From the NCBI RefSeq assembly GCF_019801965.1, contig NZ_JAHVIA010000004.1:310001-374000 (forward strand): DNA of 64,000 nt, given 5' to 3'. A program made the position numbers and the translations under genes. This DNA is from Salipiger bermudensis (GTDB lineage Bacteria > Pseudomonadota > Alphaproteobacteria > Rhodobacterales > Rhodobacteraceae). The notes below the pieces were generated by a model. The model made no database searches and was not told the DNA's origin. It saw only the letters and a program-made list of their open reading frames with translations. Shown one piece after another: positions 1 through 7,703 of this stretch (position 1 is the first letter of the stretch; every line of letters starts with the position of its first letter).

Positions 1-293
1 GAGCGCCTGCGGCGCGCAGGTTTTGTCGACTTGCGGCCCGTCGGGCCGCCGTCTCCGCGGGCTTGGCTGGCGTGACGCCTTTGCCCGGGGGCGGTGCGGG
101 TGGTTTCGGGCGGGATTTGAGTATTTGCGACGTAGAGAAGGGGCTGGATTGGCGCGCTGGCCCCGGGGGTGTGCGGGGTGGCGATGGAGGCGTGGTGAGT
201 GTTTGGGACGTAGGGAAGGCAGGGGGCGCGGTGCTGGCGGTTGGGCTCGAGGGCCGGGGAGCTGCGCGGCGTTGGGGGCCGCGCAGGGGAGGG
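1..293. other. Left-edge intergenic stretch, no gene recognised
   Basis: I see no convincing gene here. The open frames are products of high G+C and have no recognisable domain or clear ribosome binding site. The stretch carries two similar short elements, around 111-140 and 192-219, that share GAGTRTTTGSGACGTAGRGAAGG-like sequence. They resemble the elements near 41.1 kb and probably belong to a dispersed intergenic repeat. The kynureninase gene ends at its right edge. Confidence 0.5.
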
Positions 294-1487
294 TCAGGTG
301 ACGCGTTTGCGGCGTTGGTATTTCGGGTGATCCCAGAGCGCGCCGCGCAGCACGCGGGCCAGCACCTCGACCGCCTCGTGGATCTCGGCCTCGCCGATAT
401 AGAGCGGGGTGATGCCGAAGCGCAGGATGTCGGGGGCGCGGAAATCGCCGACCACGCCGAGATCGATCAGCGCCTGCATGATGGCGTAGCCATGCTCGGA
501 GCGGAACGAGACCTGGCTGCCGCGGGCGGCGCCATCGCGCGGGGTGGCGAGGCGCAGGCCGGGGCAGTGTGTCTCGACCTCCTCGATCATCATGCCTGTC
601 AGCGCCAGCGAGCGCTTGCGCAGCAGGGCCATGTCGACCTTGTCCCAGATGTCGAGCGCGGCGTCGAGCGCCGCCATCTGCAGCACCGGCGGGGTGCCCA
701 CGCGCATGCGCTCGATGCCCTCGCCGGGGCGGTAGCCCTGCTCGAAGGCGAACGGCGAGGCGTGGCCGAGCCAGCCGGCGAGCGCCGGGTCGGCCTCCTC
801 GGCGTGTTCCGGGGCGACATAGATGAAGGCCGGCGCGCCGGGGCCGGCATTGATGTACTTGTAGGTGCAGCCGACGGCGAAATCCGCCTTGCCGGCAGCC
901 ACGTCGACCGGCAGGGCGCCGGCGGAATGGGCCAGATCCCAGATCGCCAGCGCGCCCATGTCATGCGCCTTTGCGGTCAGTGCCGCGACGTCGTGGCGGC
1001 GACCGGTGCGGTAATCGACTTCGGTGACCAGCAGCGCCGCGACCTCCTCGGTGATCGCGTCCTCGAGCTCGTGCGGGGCGACGAGGCGCAGCTCGTGGCG
1101 ATCGCCGAGCAGGCGGATGAGCCCCTCGGCCATGTAGAGATCGGAGGGGAAATTGCCGCGGTCCGACAGGATCACCCGGCGCTCGGGGCGCAGCTGCAGC
1201 GCCGCGGCGAGGGCCTGGAAGACCTTGATCGACAGCGTGTCGCCGACCACGGTCTGGCCCGGCGCGGCGCCGATCAGTCGGCCCAGCCGGTCGCCGAGCC
1301 GCTTGGGCATGTCCATCCAGCCGCAGGCGTTCCAGCCGCCGATCAGGTGTTCGCCCCATTCCTCGGAAAGCATGCGCTCGAGCCGGGCCGGGGTCGCCTT
1401 CGGCAGCGGGCCCAACGAGTTGCCGTCGAGATAGATCAGTCCCAGCGGGATGTGGAACTGGTCGCGGGTCCAGGCGAAATCGGTCAA
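294..1487 (-). CDS. kynU: Kynureninase
   Basis: PLP-dependent hydrolase that splits L-kynurenine to anthranilate and alanine (and 3-hydroxykynurenine to 3-hydroxyanthranilate) in tryptophan breakdown; cytosolic. The family signature YLDGNSLG is at residues 19-26, WDLAHSAG at 183-190 supplies the PLP-contacting Asp and nearby His, and the Schiff-base lysine is K210 in GCTYKYINAGPG. The length of 397 aa is normal for the family. The open frame extends further upstream, but the start is set by a GGAGGAG ribosome binding site just before a TTG codon at 1487. That TTG overlaps the stop of the upstream SDR gene (TTGA), so the two genes are probably translationally coupled. The other kyn genes are not in this window. 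Confidence 0.93.
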   Translation of the reverse strand: MTDFAWTRDQFHIPLGLIYLDGNSLGPLPKATPARLERMLSEEWGEHLIGGWNACGWMDMPKRLGDRLGRLIGAAPGQTVVGDTLSIKVFQALAAALQLRPERRVILSDRGNFPSDLYMAEGLIRLLGDRHELRLVAPHELEDAITEEVAALLVTEVDYRTGRRHDVAALTAKAHDMGALAIWDLAHSAGALPVDVAAGKADFAVGCTYKYINAGPGAPAFIYVAPEHAEEADPALAGWLGHASPFAFEQGYRPGEGIERMRVGTPPVLQMAALDAALDIWDKVDMALLRKRSLALTGMMIEEVETHCPGLRLATPRDGAARGSQVSFRSEHGYAIMQALIDLGVVGDFRAPDILRFGITPLYIGEAEIHEAVEVLARVLRGALWDHPKYQRRKRVT

Positions 1488-2230
1488 AATTCTCCTCCGG
1501 AAATCTGGATGGCCTGGCCGTCGATGCTGTCGGAGCCGGGACCGCAGAGCCAGAGCGCGGCTTGGGCGATGTCCTCCGGCGGGATCAGGCGGCCATGGGG
1601 GTTGGCGGATTGCACGAGGGCGGTGGCCGCGTCGCGGCTCAGCCCCTCGCGCTGCATGACGCGGGCGATGTTCTGCTCGACGATGTCGGTCTGGACATAG
1701 GCTGGGCAGAGCGCGTTGAAGGTCACCGGCTGGGCGAGGTGATCTGCGGAGAGGGCGCGCATCAGGCCGACGAGCCCGTGCTTGGCGGCGACGTAGGGCA
1801 CGGCGCGCTTCATGCCCTTCACCCCGGCGATCGAGGCAATCGCGATGACGCGGCCCCAGCCGGCCTCGAGCATCGCGGGAAGCACCTCGCGGGTGGTCAG
1901 GAAGGCGCCGTCGAGATTGGCGGCGAGGCTCTCGCGCCACGCCTCGAGCGAGATGTCGGGAAACTGCGCGGGCTGCGCCAGCCCGGCATTGGCGATCAGG
2001 ATCTGCACCGGGCCGTGGGCGGCGCTGGCGGCGGCGATGCCATCGCGCACAGAGGCCTCGGAGGTCACGTCCATGACCTGCGAATGCAGCGGCGGGCCTG
2101 CGGCCTCGAGCACGTCCGCGCGGCGGCCGCAGATCGTCACGCTGGCGCCGGCCTCGGCCAGCGCACGCGCGATCGACAGCCCGATCCCGGTGCCGCCGCC
2201 GGTCACCAGCGCGTGTCGTCCCTCCAGCAT
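1484..2230 (-). CDS. Short-chain dehydrogenase/reductase
   Basis: Classical NAD(P)-dependent SDR of 248 aa, cytosolic. The cofactor loop TGGGTGIG is near residues 10-17, the NAG motif (IANAGLAQ) near 80, the catalytic serine lies in the IASIAG segment and YVAAK gives the Tyr-Lys pair. It resembles 3-hydroxyacyl/3-hydroxybutyrate dehydrogenase-type SDRs, but substrate cannot be read from sequence. It overlaps kynU by 4 nt and is first in that operon, so a role in tryptophan/kynurenine catabolism or in using its products is possible by context only. Confidence 0.85.
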   Translation of the reverse strand: MLEGRHALVTGGGTGIGLSIARALAEAGASVTICGRRADVLEAAGPPLHSQVMDVTSEASVRDGIAAASAAHGPVQILIANAGLAQPAQFPDISLEAWRESLAANLDGAFLTTREVLPAMLEAGWGRVIAIASIAGVKGMKRAVPYVAAKHGLVGLMRALSADHLAQPVTFNALCPAYVQTDIVEQNIARVMQREGLSRDAATALVQSANPHGRLIPPEDIAQAALWLCGPGSDSIDGQAIQISGGEF

Positions 2231-2311
2231 TCTGCCCCCTCCGACTTGGTCGCGCGACCCTGACGCGGTTTCACGTCGCAGGCAAGGTGCGGGATTGCCG
2301 CTTGTTTAACT

Positions 2312-2342
2312 CATGCACACATGTGAATGTGTGGTGTGCATG
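2312..2342. promoter_or_regulatory. Inverted repeat, candidate operator
   Basis: Two perfect 9-bp arms, CATGCACAC and GTGTGCATG, flank a 13-nt centre. They lie in the gap between the divergent SDR-kynU operon and the MBL-fold gene, and end just before the latter's GGAGGAGG ribosome binding site. The geometry suits a dimeric repressor acting on the plus-strand gene. The regulator is unknown. Confidence 0.5.
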
Positions 2343-2358
2343 TGGAGGAGGAGAGATC

Positions 2359-3306
2359 ATGCGGGTCTGGACGACGATGGCAGCGCTGCTGCTGGCCGGG
2401 ACGGCAATGGCGCATGAGGATATCGCGGATCTCTATCCGCAGTCGGAGCTTTACAGCAAGCCGGTGGAATTCATCCCGCATGTCTGGAGCGCCATCGGTG
2501 CGACCGCGCCGCCGACCTACGAGAATTCGGGCCACAACAACAATCTGAGCTTCATCGTGACCGGCGACGGCGTTGTGGTGATCAATGGCGGCGCCTCGGT
2601 GCGGCTGGCGCAGGCGCTGCACGAGGAGATCAGGGCGGTCACCGACCAGCCGGTGAAGCTGGTGATCAACGAGAACGGGCAGGGGCACGCGGTGCTTGGC
2701 AATGCCTACTGGGCGGGGCTCGGGATCGACGTCCTGGCGCATGAAGATGCCATCGAAGTGGTCGAGGCGGATGGTGATTTCATCTTGCAGGGCATGCAGA
2801 GATACAACCAGGACAAGGCCGAAGGCACGGTGGTTTCGGTGCCGAACTTGTCTTTTTCCGACAATTATACGATCGAGATGGGGGATGTGAGCATCGAGGT
2901 TCTGCATCTCGGGCCGGCGCATGATCCAGGTGATGTTCAGGTCTGGATTCCGCAGTGGAGCATCGTCATCGCGGGCGACATCGCCTTCCACGAGCGCATG
3001 CCGCCGATCTTTGCCGAGACCTGCACGAGCTGCTGGATCGAGACCTTCGACGGGCCGTTCACCGATCTGGGCGCGACCTACGTGATCCCCGGCCACGGGC
3101 ACCCGACCAACATGGCGCAGGTGACGCGCTACACCTCGGATTACCTCAAGGACCTGCGCGCCAAGATCCGGGCCCATATCGACGAGGGTGGTGATCTCGC
3201 GGGGGCGTTCTATGTCGACCAGTCGAACTGGGCGCAGCTCGACACGTTCGAGGAACTGGCCACCAAGAACGCGGGACGGGTGTTCGAGGAGATGGAATGG
3301 GAATGA
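2359..3306 (+). CDS. Exported metallo-beta-lactamase-fold protein with altered metal motif
   Basis: Periplasmic MBL-fold protein of 315 aa. The start at 2359 is supported by a GGAGGAGG ribosome binding site and a signal peptide (MRVWTTMAALLLAGTAMA). The fold is indicated by GDGVVVINGG near 69-78, GPAHDPGDVQVW with H188, IAGDIAFHERMP with D207, and IPGHGHPTN with H246. The usual HxHxDH metal-binding motif is replaced at residues 106-111 by NGQGHA, within an otherwise family-like context (LVINE...VLGN). The metal site is therefore changed or partly lost. A CTSC pair lies near 222-225. It may be a hydrolase of the SoxH/quinoprotein-associated type or a non-hydrolytic relative. It is transcribed divergently from kynU. 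Confidence 0.8.
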   Translation: MRVWTTMAALLLAGTAMAHEDIADLYPQSELYSKPVEFIPHVWSAIGATAPPTYENSGHNNNLSFIVTGDGVVVINGGASVRLAQALHEEIRAVTDQPVKLVINENGQGHAVLGNAYWAGLGIDVLAHEDAIEVVEADGDFILQGMQRYNQDKAEGTVVSVPNLSFSDNYTIEMGDVSIEVLHLGPAHDPGDVQVWIPQWSIVIAGDIAFHERMPPIFAETCTSCWIETFDGPFTDLGATYVIPGHGHPTNMAQVTRYTSDYLKDLRAKIRAHIDEGGDLAGAFYVDQSNWAQLDTFEELATKNAGRVFEEMEWE

Positions 3307-3390
3307 CCGGCAACGGGCCCGCGCGAGGCGGCAGGCGCGGCCACGGCAGAGGCTGAAGGCGCCGGCGCAACGCGACATAGGCAAAAGGTG

Positions 3391-3424
3391 GAGCGACGCG
3401 GGGCCTCTTGACCCGGCGTCGCTC
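3391..3424 (+). terminator. Hairpin after MBL-fold gene
   Basis: A perfect 9-bp stem (GAGCGACGC/GCGTCGCTC) is followed by CTTGTCG. The T-run is poor, so it may be a weak or Rho-assisted terminator or only a 3' stabilising hairpin. Confidence 0.45.
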
Positions 3425-3470
3425 TTGTCGCCTCTTGGCACGGGTATTTCTCAAAGAGGGCTGGGCTCGC

Positions 3471-3926
3471 GTGATACGGAAATGGATCGACATTCCGCCT
3501 GTCTGGCTGCTGGCTTTCCTGTGCGTGGCCTATTGGCAGGCGCGCAACCACCCTATTGGGCTGAGCTTCGGGCCGGTCTGGGCCGATCTGCTCGGAGGGC
3601 TGCTGGTTGGCGGCGGGCTGTTGCTGGCGGCTCTGGCGCTGATGGAGCTGCGCCGCAGCCGGACCAGCTTCATGCCGCACGAGGAGGCGGCGCAGCTTGT
3701 CACCGGCGGTGTCTTCCGGCTGTCGCGCAACCCGATCTACGTCGGAGACGTGATGATCCTGCTCGGGATGATCCTCTATCTCGACGCGGTGCTGTCGCTT
3801 GTGCTGGTTCCGATCTTTGTCTGGGTTGTGGAAAAGCGCTTCATCGAGAAAGAAGAGATGCGATTGCAGCGAAAGTTTGTTGCGCGTTACGTCAGGTACT
3901 CGCAACAAACGAGACGGTGGCTTTAA
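3471..3926 (+). CDS. Isoprenylcysteine carboxyl methyltransferase-like membrane protein
   Basis: Small inner-membrane protein of about 151 aa, of the ICMT/phospholipid-methyltransferase type. It has hydrophobic segments near residues 9-20, 35-55 and 90-115. The family pattern GGVFRLSRNPIYVGD is followed by the ERFIEKEE-type acidic stretch (EKRFIEKEEMRLQRKF) and YVRYSQQTRRWL. These bacterial relatives are presumed SAM-dependent methyltransferases, but their substrates are mostly unknown. I chose GTG at 3471 with an upstream AGAGGG. An in-frame start at 3408 would add 21 residues of unlikely composition. It lies between the MBL-fold gene and pntA with no clear operon link. Confidence 0.72.
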   Translation: MIRKWIDIPPVWLLAFLCVAYWQARNHPIGLSFGPVWADLLGGLLVGGGLLLAALALMELRRSRTSFMPHEEAAQLVTGGVFRLSRNPIYVGDVMILLGMILYLDAVLSLVLVPIFVWVVEKRFIEKEEMRLQRKFVARYVRYSQQTRRWL

Positions 3927-4054
3927 ATTCGTGGTTGAATGTGATTAACCGGCGCGATGACATTGTGAGCCGCGGGTCGGCACGATAGACCCGGGCCATA
4001 CGGCATGTGCCGCAACGTAAAACAAGACCTCAGGAACCAAGGGGGATCCAAGAC

Positions 4055-5629
4055 GTGAAGATCGGAACGCCAAAGGAATTGGCGGCAGGAGAAAACCGGG
4101 TTGCGATGACGCCGGAGTCGGCGCTGCAGCTTCAGAAGCTCGGCTACGACTGCGTCATCGAGACCGGTGCCGGCGTGAAGGCAGGCTTTGCCGACGCCGC
4201 CTATGAAGAGGCCGGCGTCACCGTCGTTGACGGGCCGGACGCGCTCTGGTCCCAGGCCGACATCATCGCCAAGGTGCAACCGCCGACCGACGAGGAAGTC
4301 GGCCGCCTGAGCGCCGACAAGACCCTGATCTCGTTCTTCTGGCCGGCCCAGAACGAAGCGCTGATGAAAGAGGCGGCCGACAAGGGCGCCAGCGTCATCG
4401 CCATGGACATGGTGCCGCGCATCAGCCGCGCCCAGAAGATGGACGCGCTGAGCTCGATGGCCAACATCGCGGGCTACCGCGCGGTGATCGAGGCGGGCAA
4501 CAATTTCGGCCGCTTCTTCACCGGTCAGGTGACCGCCGCCGGCAAGGTGCCGCCCGCCAAGGTGCTGATCGTCGGCGCCGGTGTGGCCGGCCTCGCCGCC
4601 ATCGGCACCGCGACCTCGCTGGGCGCCATCACCTACGCCTTCGACGTGCGTCCGGAAGTCGCCGAGCAGGTCGAGTCGATGGGCGCCGAGTTCGTCTATC
4701 TCGACTTCGAGGAAGAGCAGGCGGACGGCTCGAGCTCCGGCGGCTATGCCTCGGTTTCTTCGCCGGAATTCCGCGAAGCACAGCTGGCCAAGTTCCGCGA
4801 GCTGGCGCCCGAGATGGACATCGTCATCACCACCGCGCTGATCCCCAACCGCGAAGCGCCCGAGCTCTGGACGCCGGACATGGTCGCGGCGATGAAGCGC
4901 GGCTCGGTGATCATCGACCTCGCGGCGGAGAAGGGCGGCAACTGCAAGCTCACCGTAAAGGACGAGAAGATCGTCACCGACAACGGCGTGACCATCGTCG
5001 GCTATACCGACTTCCCCTCGCGCATGGCGACGCAGGCCTCGAGCCTCTACGCCACCAACATCCGCCACATGATGACCGACCTGACGCCCGAGAAGGACGG
5101 CACGGTCAATCACAACATGGAGGATGACGTCATCCGCGGCGCGACCATCGCGCACAAGCATGACGTGACCTGGCCGCCGCCGCCGCCGAAGACCAAGGCG
5201 ATCGCGGCTGCCAAGCCGAAGGAGAAGGCACCCGAGCTGACGCCGGAAGAGAAGCGCGCGGCGGAAGTCGCGGCGTTCAAGGCGCAGACCAAGCAGCAGG
5301 TCACCCTGCTGGGCATCGGCGGCGTGCTGCTGCTGGCGGTGGGCCTCGTGGCGCCCGCGAGCTTCATGCAGCACTTCATCGTCTTCGTGCTGTCGGTCTT
5401 CGTCGGCTTCCAGGTGATCTGGAACGTCAGCCACTCGCTGCACACCCCGCTGATGGCCGTCACCAACGCCATCTCCTCGATCATCATCCTCGGCGCGCTG
5501 ATGCAGATCGGCTCGGGTTCGTGGCTGGTGATCCTCCTCGCCGCCGTTTCGGTCTTCATGGCCGGCATCAACATCTTCGGCGGTTTCATGGTCACACGGC
5601 GCATGCTCGCCATGTTCCAGAAGTCGTAA
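4055..5629 (+). CDS. pntA: NAD(P) transhydrogenase subunit alpha
   Basis: Alpha subunit of the inner-membrane proton-translocating transhydrogenase, which uses the proton gradient to drive NADPH formation from NADH. Domain I binds NAD(H): it starts MKIGTPKEL, has the Rossmann loop [10 protein letters not shown] near residue 173 and the mobile-loop region ([11 protein letters not shown]) near 320. After a Pro/Lys-rich linker the C-terminus holds four membrane segments (about residues 415-520). The two alpha halves that are separate in Rhodospirillum are fused here, as in E. coli and Rhodobacter capsulatus; 524 aa is normal for the fused form. GTG at 4055 is preceded by AAGGGGGA. The gene is followed 15 nt later by pntB. 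Confidence 0.96.
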   Translation: MKIGTPKELAAGENRVAMTPESALQLQKLGYDCVIETGAGVKAGFADAAYEEAGVTVVDGPDALWSQADIIAKVQPPTDEEVGRLSADKTLISFFWPAQNEALMKEAADKGASVIAMDMVPRISRAQKMDALSSMANIAGYRAVIEAGNNFGRFFTGQVTAAGKVPPAKVLIVGAGVAGLAAIGTATSLGAITYAFDVRPEVAEQVESMGAEFVYLDFEEEQADGSSSGGYASVSSPEFREAQLAKFRELAPEMDIVITTALIPNREAPELWTPDMVAAMKRGSVIIDLAAEKGGNCKLTVKDEKIVTDNGVTIVGYTDFPSRMATQASSLYATNIRHMMTDLTPEKDGTVNHNMEDDVIRGATIAHKHDVTWPPPPPKTKAIAAAKPKEKAPELTPEEKRAAEVAAFKAQTKQQVTLLGIGGVLLLAVGLVAPASFMQHFIVFVLSVFVGFQVIWNVSHSLHTPLMAVTNAISSIIILGALMQIGSGSWLVILLAAVSVFMAGINIFGGFMVTRRMLAMFQKS

Positions 5630-5644
5630 GGGGAGGCCAGAGAC

Positions 5645-7072
5645 ATGGAATTCGGATTCACCACGGCGGCCTATGTGGTCGCGGCTGTCCTCTTCATCCT
5701 CTCGCTCGGCGGCCTCTCGGGGCAGGAGAGCGCGAAACGTGCCGTCTGGTACGGCATCGTCGGCATGGCGCTGGCGGTGTTCGCGACGCTGATCGGGCCC
5801 GGCTCGGGCCTGTGGCTGCTGTCGATCATCCTGATCGCGGCCGGTGGCATCATCGGCATCTACGTGGCCAAGAAGGTCGAGATGACCGAGATGCCGCAGC
5901 TCGTCGCGGCGATGCACAGCCTCGTCGGCCTCGCGGCGGTGTTCGTGGGCTACAACGCGCATTTCACCATGAAGGCCGTAACCGGCCCGAATGCCGCCGA
6001 GGCGCATGGCGCCTTCGCGGAGCTGGTGGCGCACAAGTCCCCGGTCGAGCTCAGCATCCTCTCGGTCGAGCTGTTCCTCGGCGTGTTCATCGGCGCCATC
6101 ACCTTCACCGGCTCGGTCATCGCCTATGGCAAGCTGGCCGGCAAGGTGAGCTCGGCGGCCAAGAAGCTGCCCGGCGGCCACCTTCTGAACGCGGCGGCGG
6201 CGGTGATCTCGCTGCTCTGCCTGTTCTGGTACATGGGCACCGGCGGCTTCTTCCCGCTGTTCCTGATGACGCTCTGCGCGCTGTTCATCGGCTATCACCT
6301 GATCATGGGCATCGGCGGCGCCGACATGCCGGTGGTCGTGTCGATGCTCAACAGCTACTCGGGCTGGGCCGCGGCGGCGATTGGCTTCTCGCTGGGCAAT
6401 GACCTGCTTATCGTGGTCGGTGCGCTGGTGGGCTCCTCGGGTGCCATCCTGTCCTACATCATGTGCAAGGCGATGAACCGCTCGTTCATCTCGGTGATCC
6501 TTGGCGGCTTCGGCGGCACCGCCGGTCCGGCGGCGGAGATCGAGGGCGAGCAGGTGGCGATCGACGCCGACGGCGTGTCGACCGCGCTGGACGAGGCCGA
6601 CAGCATCATCATCGTGCCGGGCTACGGCATGGCGGTGGCGCAGGCGCAGCAGAACGTGGCCGAACTGACCCGCAAGCTGCGCGCCAAGGGCAAGGAGGTT
6701 CGCTTTGCGATCCACCCTGTCGCCGGCCGTCTGCCCGGGCACATGAACGTGCTGCTGGCCGAGGCCAAGGTGCCCTACGACATCGTGCTCGAGATGGACG
6801 AGATCAACGAGGACTTCCCGGAGACCGACGTGGTCATCGTGATCGGCTCGAACGACATCGTGAACCCGGCCGCACAGGAAGACCCGAACTCGCCGATCGC
6901 CGGCATGCCGGTTCTGGAAGTGTGGAAGGCGAAGCAGGTCTTCGTGTCGAAGCGCGGCCAGGGCACCGGCTACTCGGGCATCGAGAACCCGCTGTTCTAC
7001 AAGGACAACACCCGCATGTTCTATGGCGACGCCAAGGCATCGGTGGGCGATCTGCTGACCCGGATCGACTGA
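5645..7072 (+). CDS. pntB: NAD(P) transhydrogenase subunit beta
   Basis: Beta subunit, 475 aa. About 280 residues of membrane segments form the proton channel, followed by the NADP(H)-binding domain III. Domain III markers are [10 protein letters not shown] near 325, the [14 protein letters not shown] loop near 360 and [20 protein letters not shown] near 400. It has a GGGGAGG ribosome binding site and sits directly behind pntA, so the two form one operon. A strong terminator follows. Confidence 0.97.
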   Translation: MEFGFTTAAYVVAAVLFILSLGGLSGQESAKRAVWYGIVGMALAVFATLIGPGSGLWLLSIILIAAGGIIGIYVAKKVEMTEMPQLVAAMHSLVGLAAVFVGYNAHFTMKAVTGPNAAEAHGAFAELVAHKSPVELSILSVELFLGVFIGAITFTGSVIAYGKLAGKVSSAAKKLPGGHLLNAAAAVISLLCLFWYMGTGGFFPLFLMTLCALFIGYHLIMGIGGADMPVVVSMLNSYSGWAAAAIGFSLGNDLLIVVGALVGSSGAILSYIMCKAMNRSFISVILGGFGGTAGPAAEIEGEQVAIDADGVSTALDEADSIIIVPGYGMAVAQAQQNVAELTRKLRAKGKEVRFAIHPVAGRLPGHMNVLLAEAKVPYDIVLEMDEINEDFPETDVVIVIGSNDIVNPAAQEDPNSPIAGMPVLEVWKAKQVFVSKRGQGTGYSGIENPLFYKDNTRMFYGDAKASVGDLLTRID

Positions 7073-7114
7073 TCCTATATGTGTGATTGGTGGGCCCGCG
7101 AGGGCTCATCCTGC

Positions 7115-7147
7115 GGGCGCGGCACCTCACGGTGCCGCGCCCTTTTC
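7115..7147 (+). terminator. Intrinsic terminator of pntAB
   Basis: A perfect 12-bp stem (GGGCGCGGCACC with its complement) closes a TCAC loop and runs into CTTTTCTT. It lies 43 nt after the pntB stop and separates pntAB transcription from the GTA cluster. Confidence 0.88.
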
Positions 7148-7216
7148 TTCGCCGCGGGCGCGGCGCCATCATCAAGCGTTAACAGGCGCTTGAGGGCCGG
7201 CGTTCGGTGCGGAAAC

Positions 7217-7245
7217 TTGACCGACCGCGCGCTCGGGCGTAGCTT
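7217..7245 (+). promoter_or_regulatory. Promoter-like sequence upstream of the GTA cluster
   Basis: TTGACC (7217-7222) and TAGCTT (7240-7245) are separated by exactly 17 bp, a good sigma-70-type spacing. A start 6-8 nt downstream would fall at or near the ATG at 7252, giving a leaderless or nearly leaderless mRNA. It is the best promoter candidate between the pntB terminator and g1. No transcript data are available. Confidence 0.5.
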
Positions 7246-7251
7246 CTGCAG

Positions 7252-7365
7252 ATGCTGGACAAGCCGCGCGCGGCCCCCGGGGACAGGCCCCCGAGGGGCT
7301 TTTTTGTTGCAAATGCACGGTGGCCTCGGGCGGAGACCCACAGGCAAGAAAGGTATCGAGCATGA
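7252..7365 (+). CDS. Possible 37-codon leader ORF of the GTA operon
   Basis: A short open frame starts with ATG right at the expected transcription start and runs through the terminator hairpin. It ends in a TGA that overlaps the g1 start (ATGA at 7362-7365). The predicted peptide begins MLDKPRAAPGDRPPRGFF and ends RQERYRA. The hairpin inside the frame and the ATGA junction would fit a leader peptide controlling readthrough into the GTA genes. Codon use is poor (AGG three times, CGA, TAT), so the frame could be fortuitous. Confidence 0.3.
   Translation: MLDKPRAAPGDRPPRGFFVANARWPRAETHRQERYRA
7273..7305 (+). terminator. Intrinsic terminator/attenuator in the GTA leader
   Basis: GCCCCCGGGG pairs with CCCCGAGGGGC, giving ten base pairs with one bulged A and a 6-nt loop. 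Six Ts follow directly (7300-7305). It lies after the promoter-like sequence and before g1, so a transcript begun at 7252 would end after about 50 nt unless antitermination occurs. It could also be the end of a tiny RNA gene. Confidence 0.7.
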
Positions 7366-7703
7366 TCCTGGTCCACCTCGAAGAGGAGATGTCGCGACTC
7401 GAAGACGAGCGCGACCGCATCGCCGACGTCCTCAGGGATCTCGGCGAGGACATCAGACGCCTCAAGGCGCAGATCGAAGACGGGAAGGCGGTCTCGAAGA
7501 CCGACGCGGGCAAGCTGATGAGCGATGTCCGCTACTGGATGAGGGCGTCGCATGAAACGGAGGCGCAGATCGCCAATGTCAGACGTAAACAGAAAGGGCT
7601 TGCCGGAGACTGGGCTCTCGATCTCGAACGCGCGCGCGATGAGATCGGGTGCCGCATGGCTCGCCTCCGCCGCTGCTGCGGTGCGGGAGAGCTTCCTGAG
7701 TGA
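7362..7703 (+). CDS. GTA gene 1, probable small terminase subunit
   Basis: First structural-cluster gene of the gene transfer agent, 113 aa. In R. capsulatus GTA (RcGTA) the g1 product acts with the large terminase in DNA packaging. The sequence is charged and strongly helical: a coiled-coil-like start (HLEEEMSRLEDERDRI) and an AQIEDGKAVSK turn, then DVRYWMRASHETEAQI. Position, size and helical character match g1. The ATG at 7362 overlaps the stop of the possible leader ORF. The 3' end overlaps the chosen g2 start by 65 nt, a sign of coupled translation. Assignment is by synteny more than by motif. Confidence 0.72.
   Translation: MILVHLEEEMSRLEDERDRIADVLRDLGEDIRRLKAQIEDGKAVSKTDAGKLMSDVRYWMRASHETEAQIANVRRKQKGLAGDWALDLERARDEIGCRMARLRRCCGAGELPE

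Noticed and set aside
3963-3991. TTGTGA-17 bp-TAGACC as a pntA promoter
   Set aside because: The -10 half is poor, and it lies within a GGGTC/GACCC stem; not strong enough to list.
3923-6742. A 939-codon open frame on the minus strand across pntA and pntB
   Set aside because: It is antisense to two clear membrane-protein genes, has Arg/His/Asp-rich composition with no domain, and such frames are expected at this G+C content.
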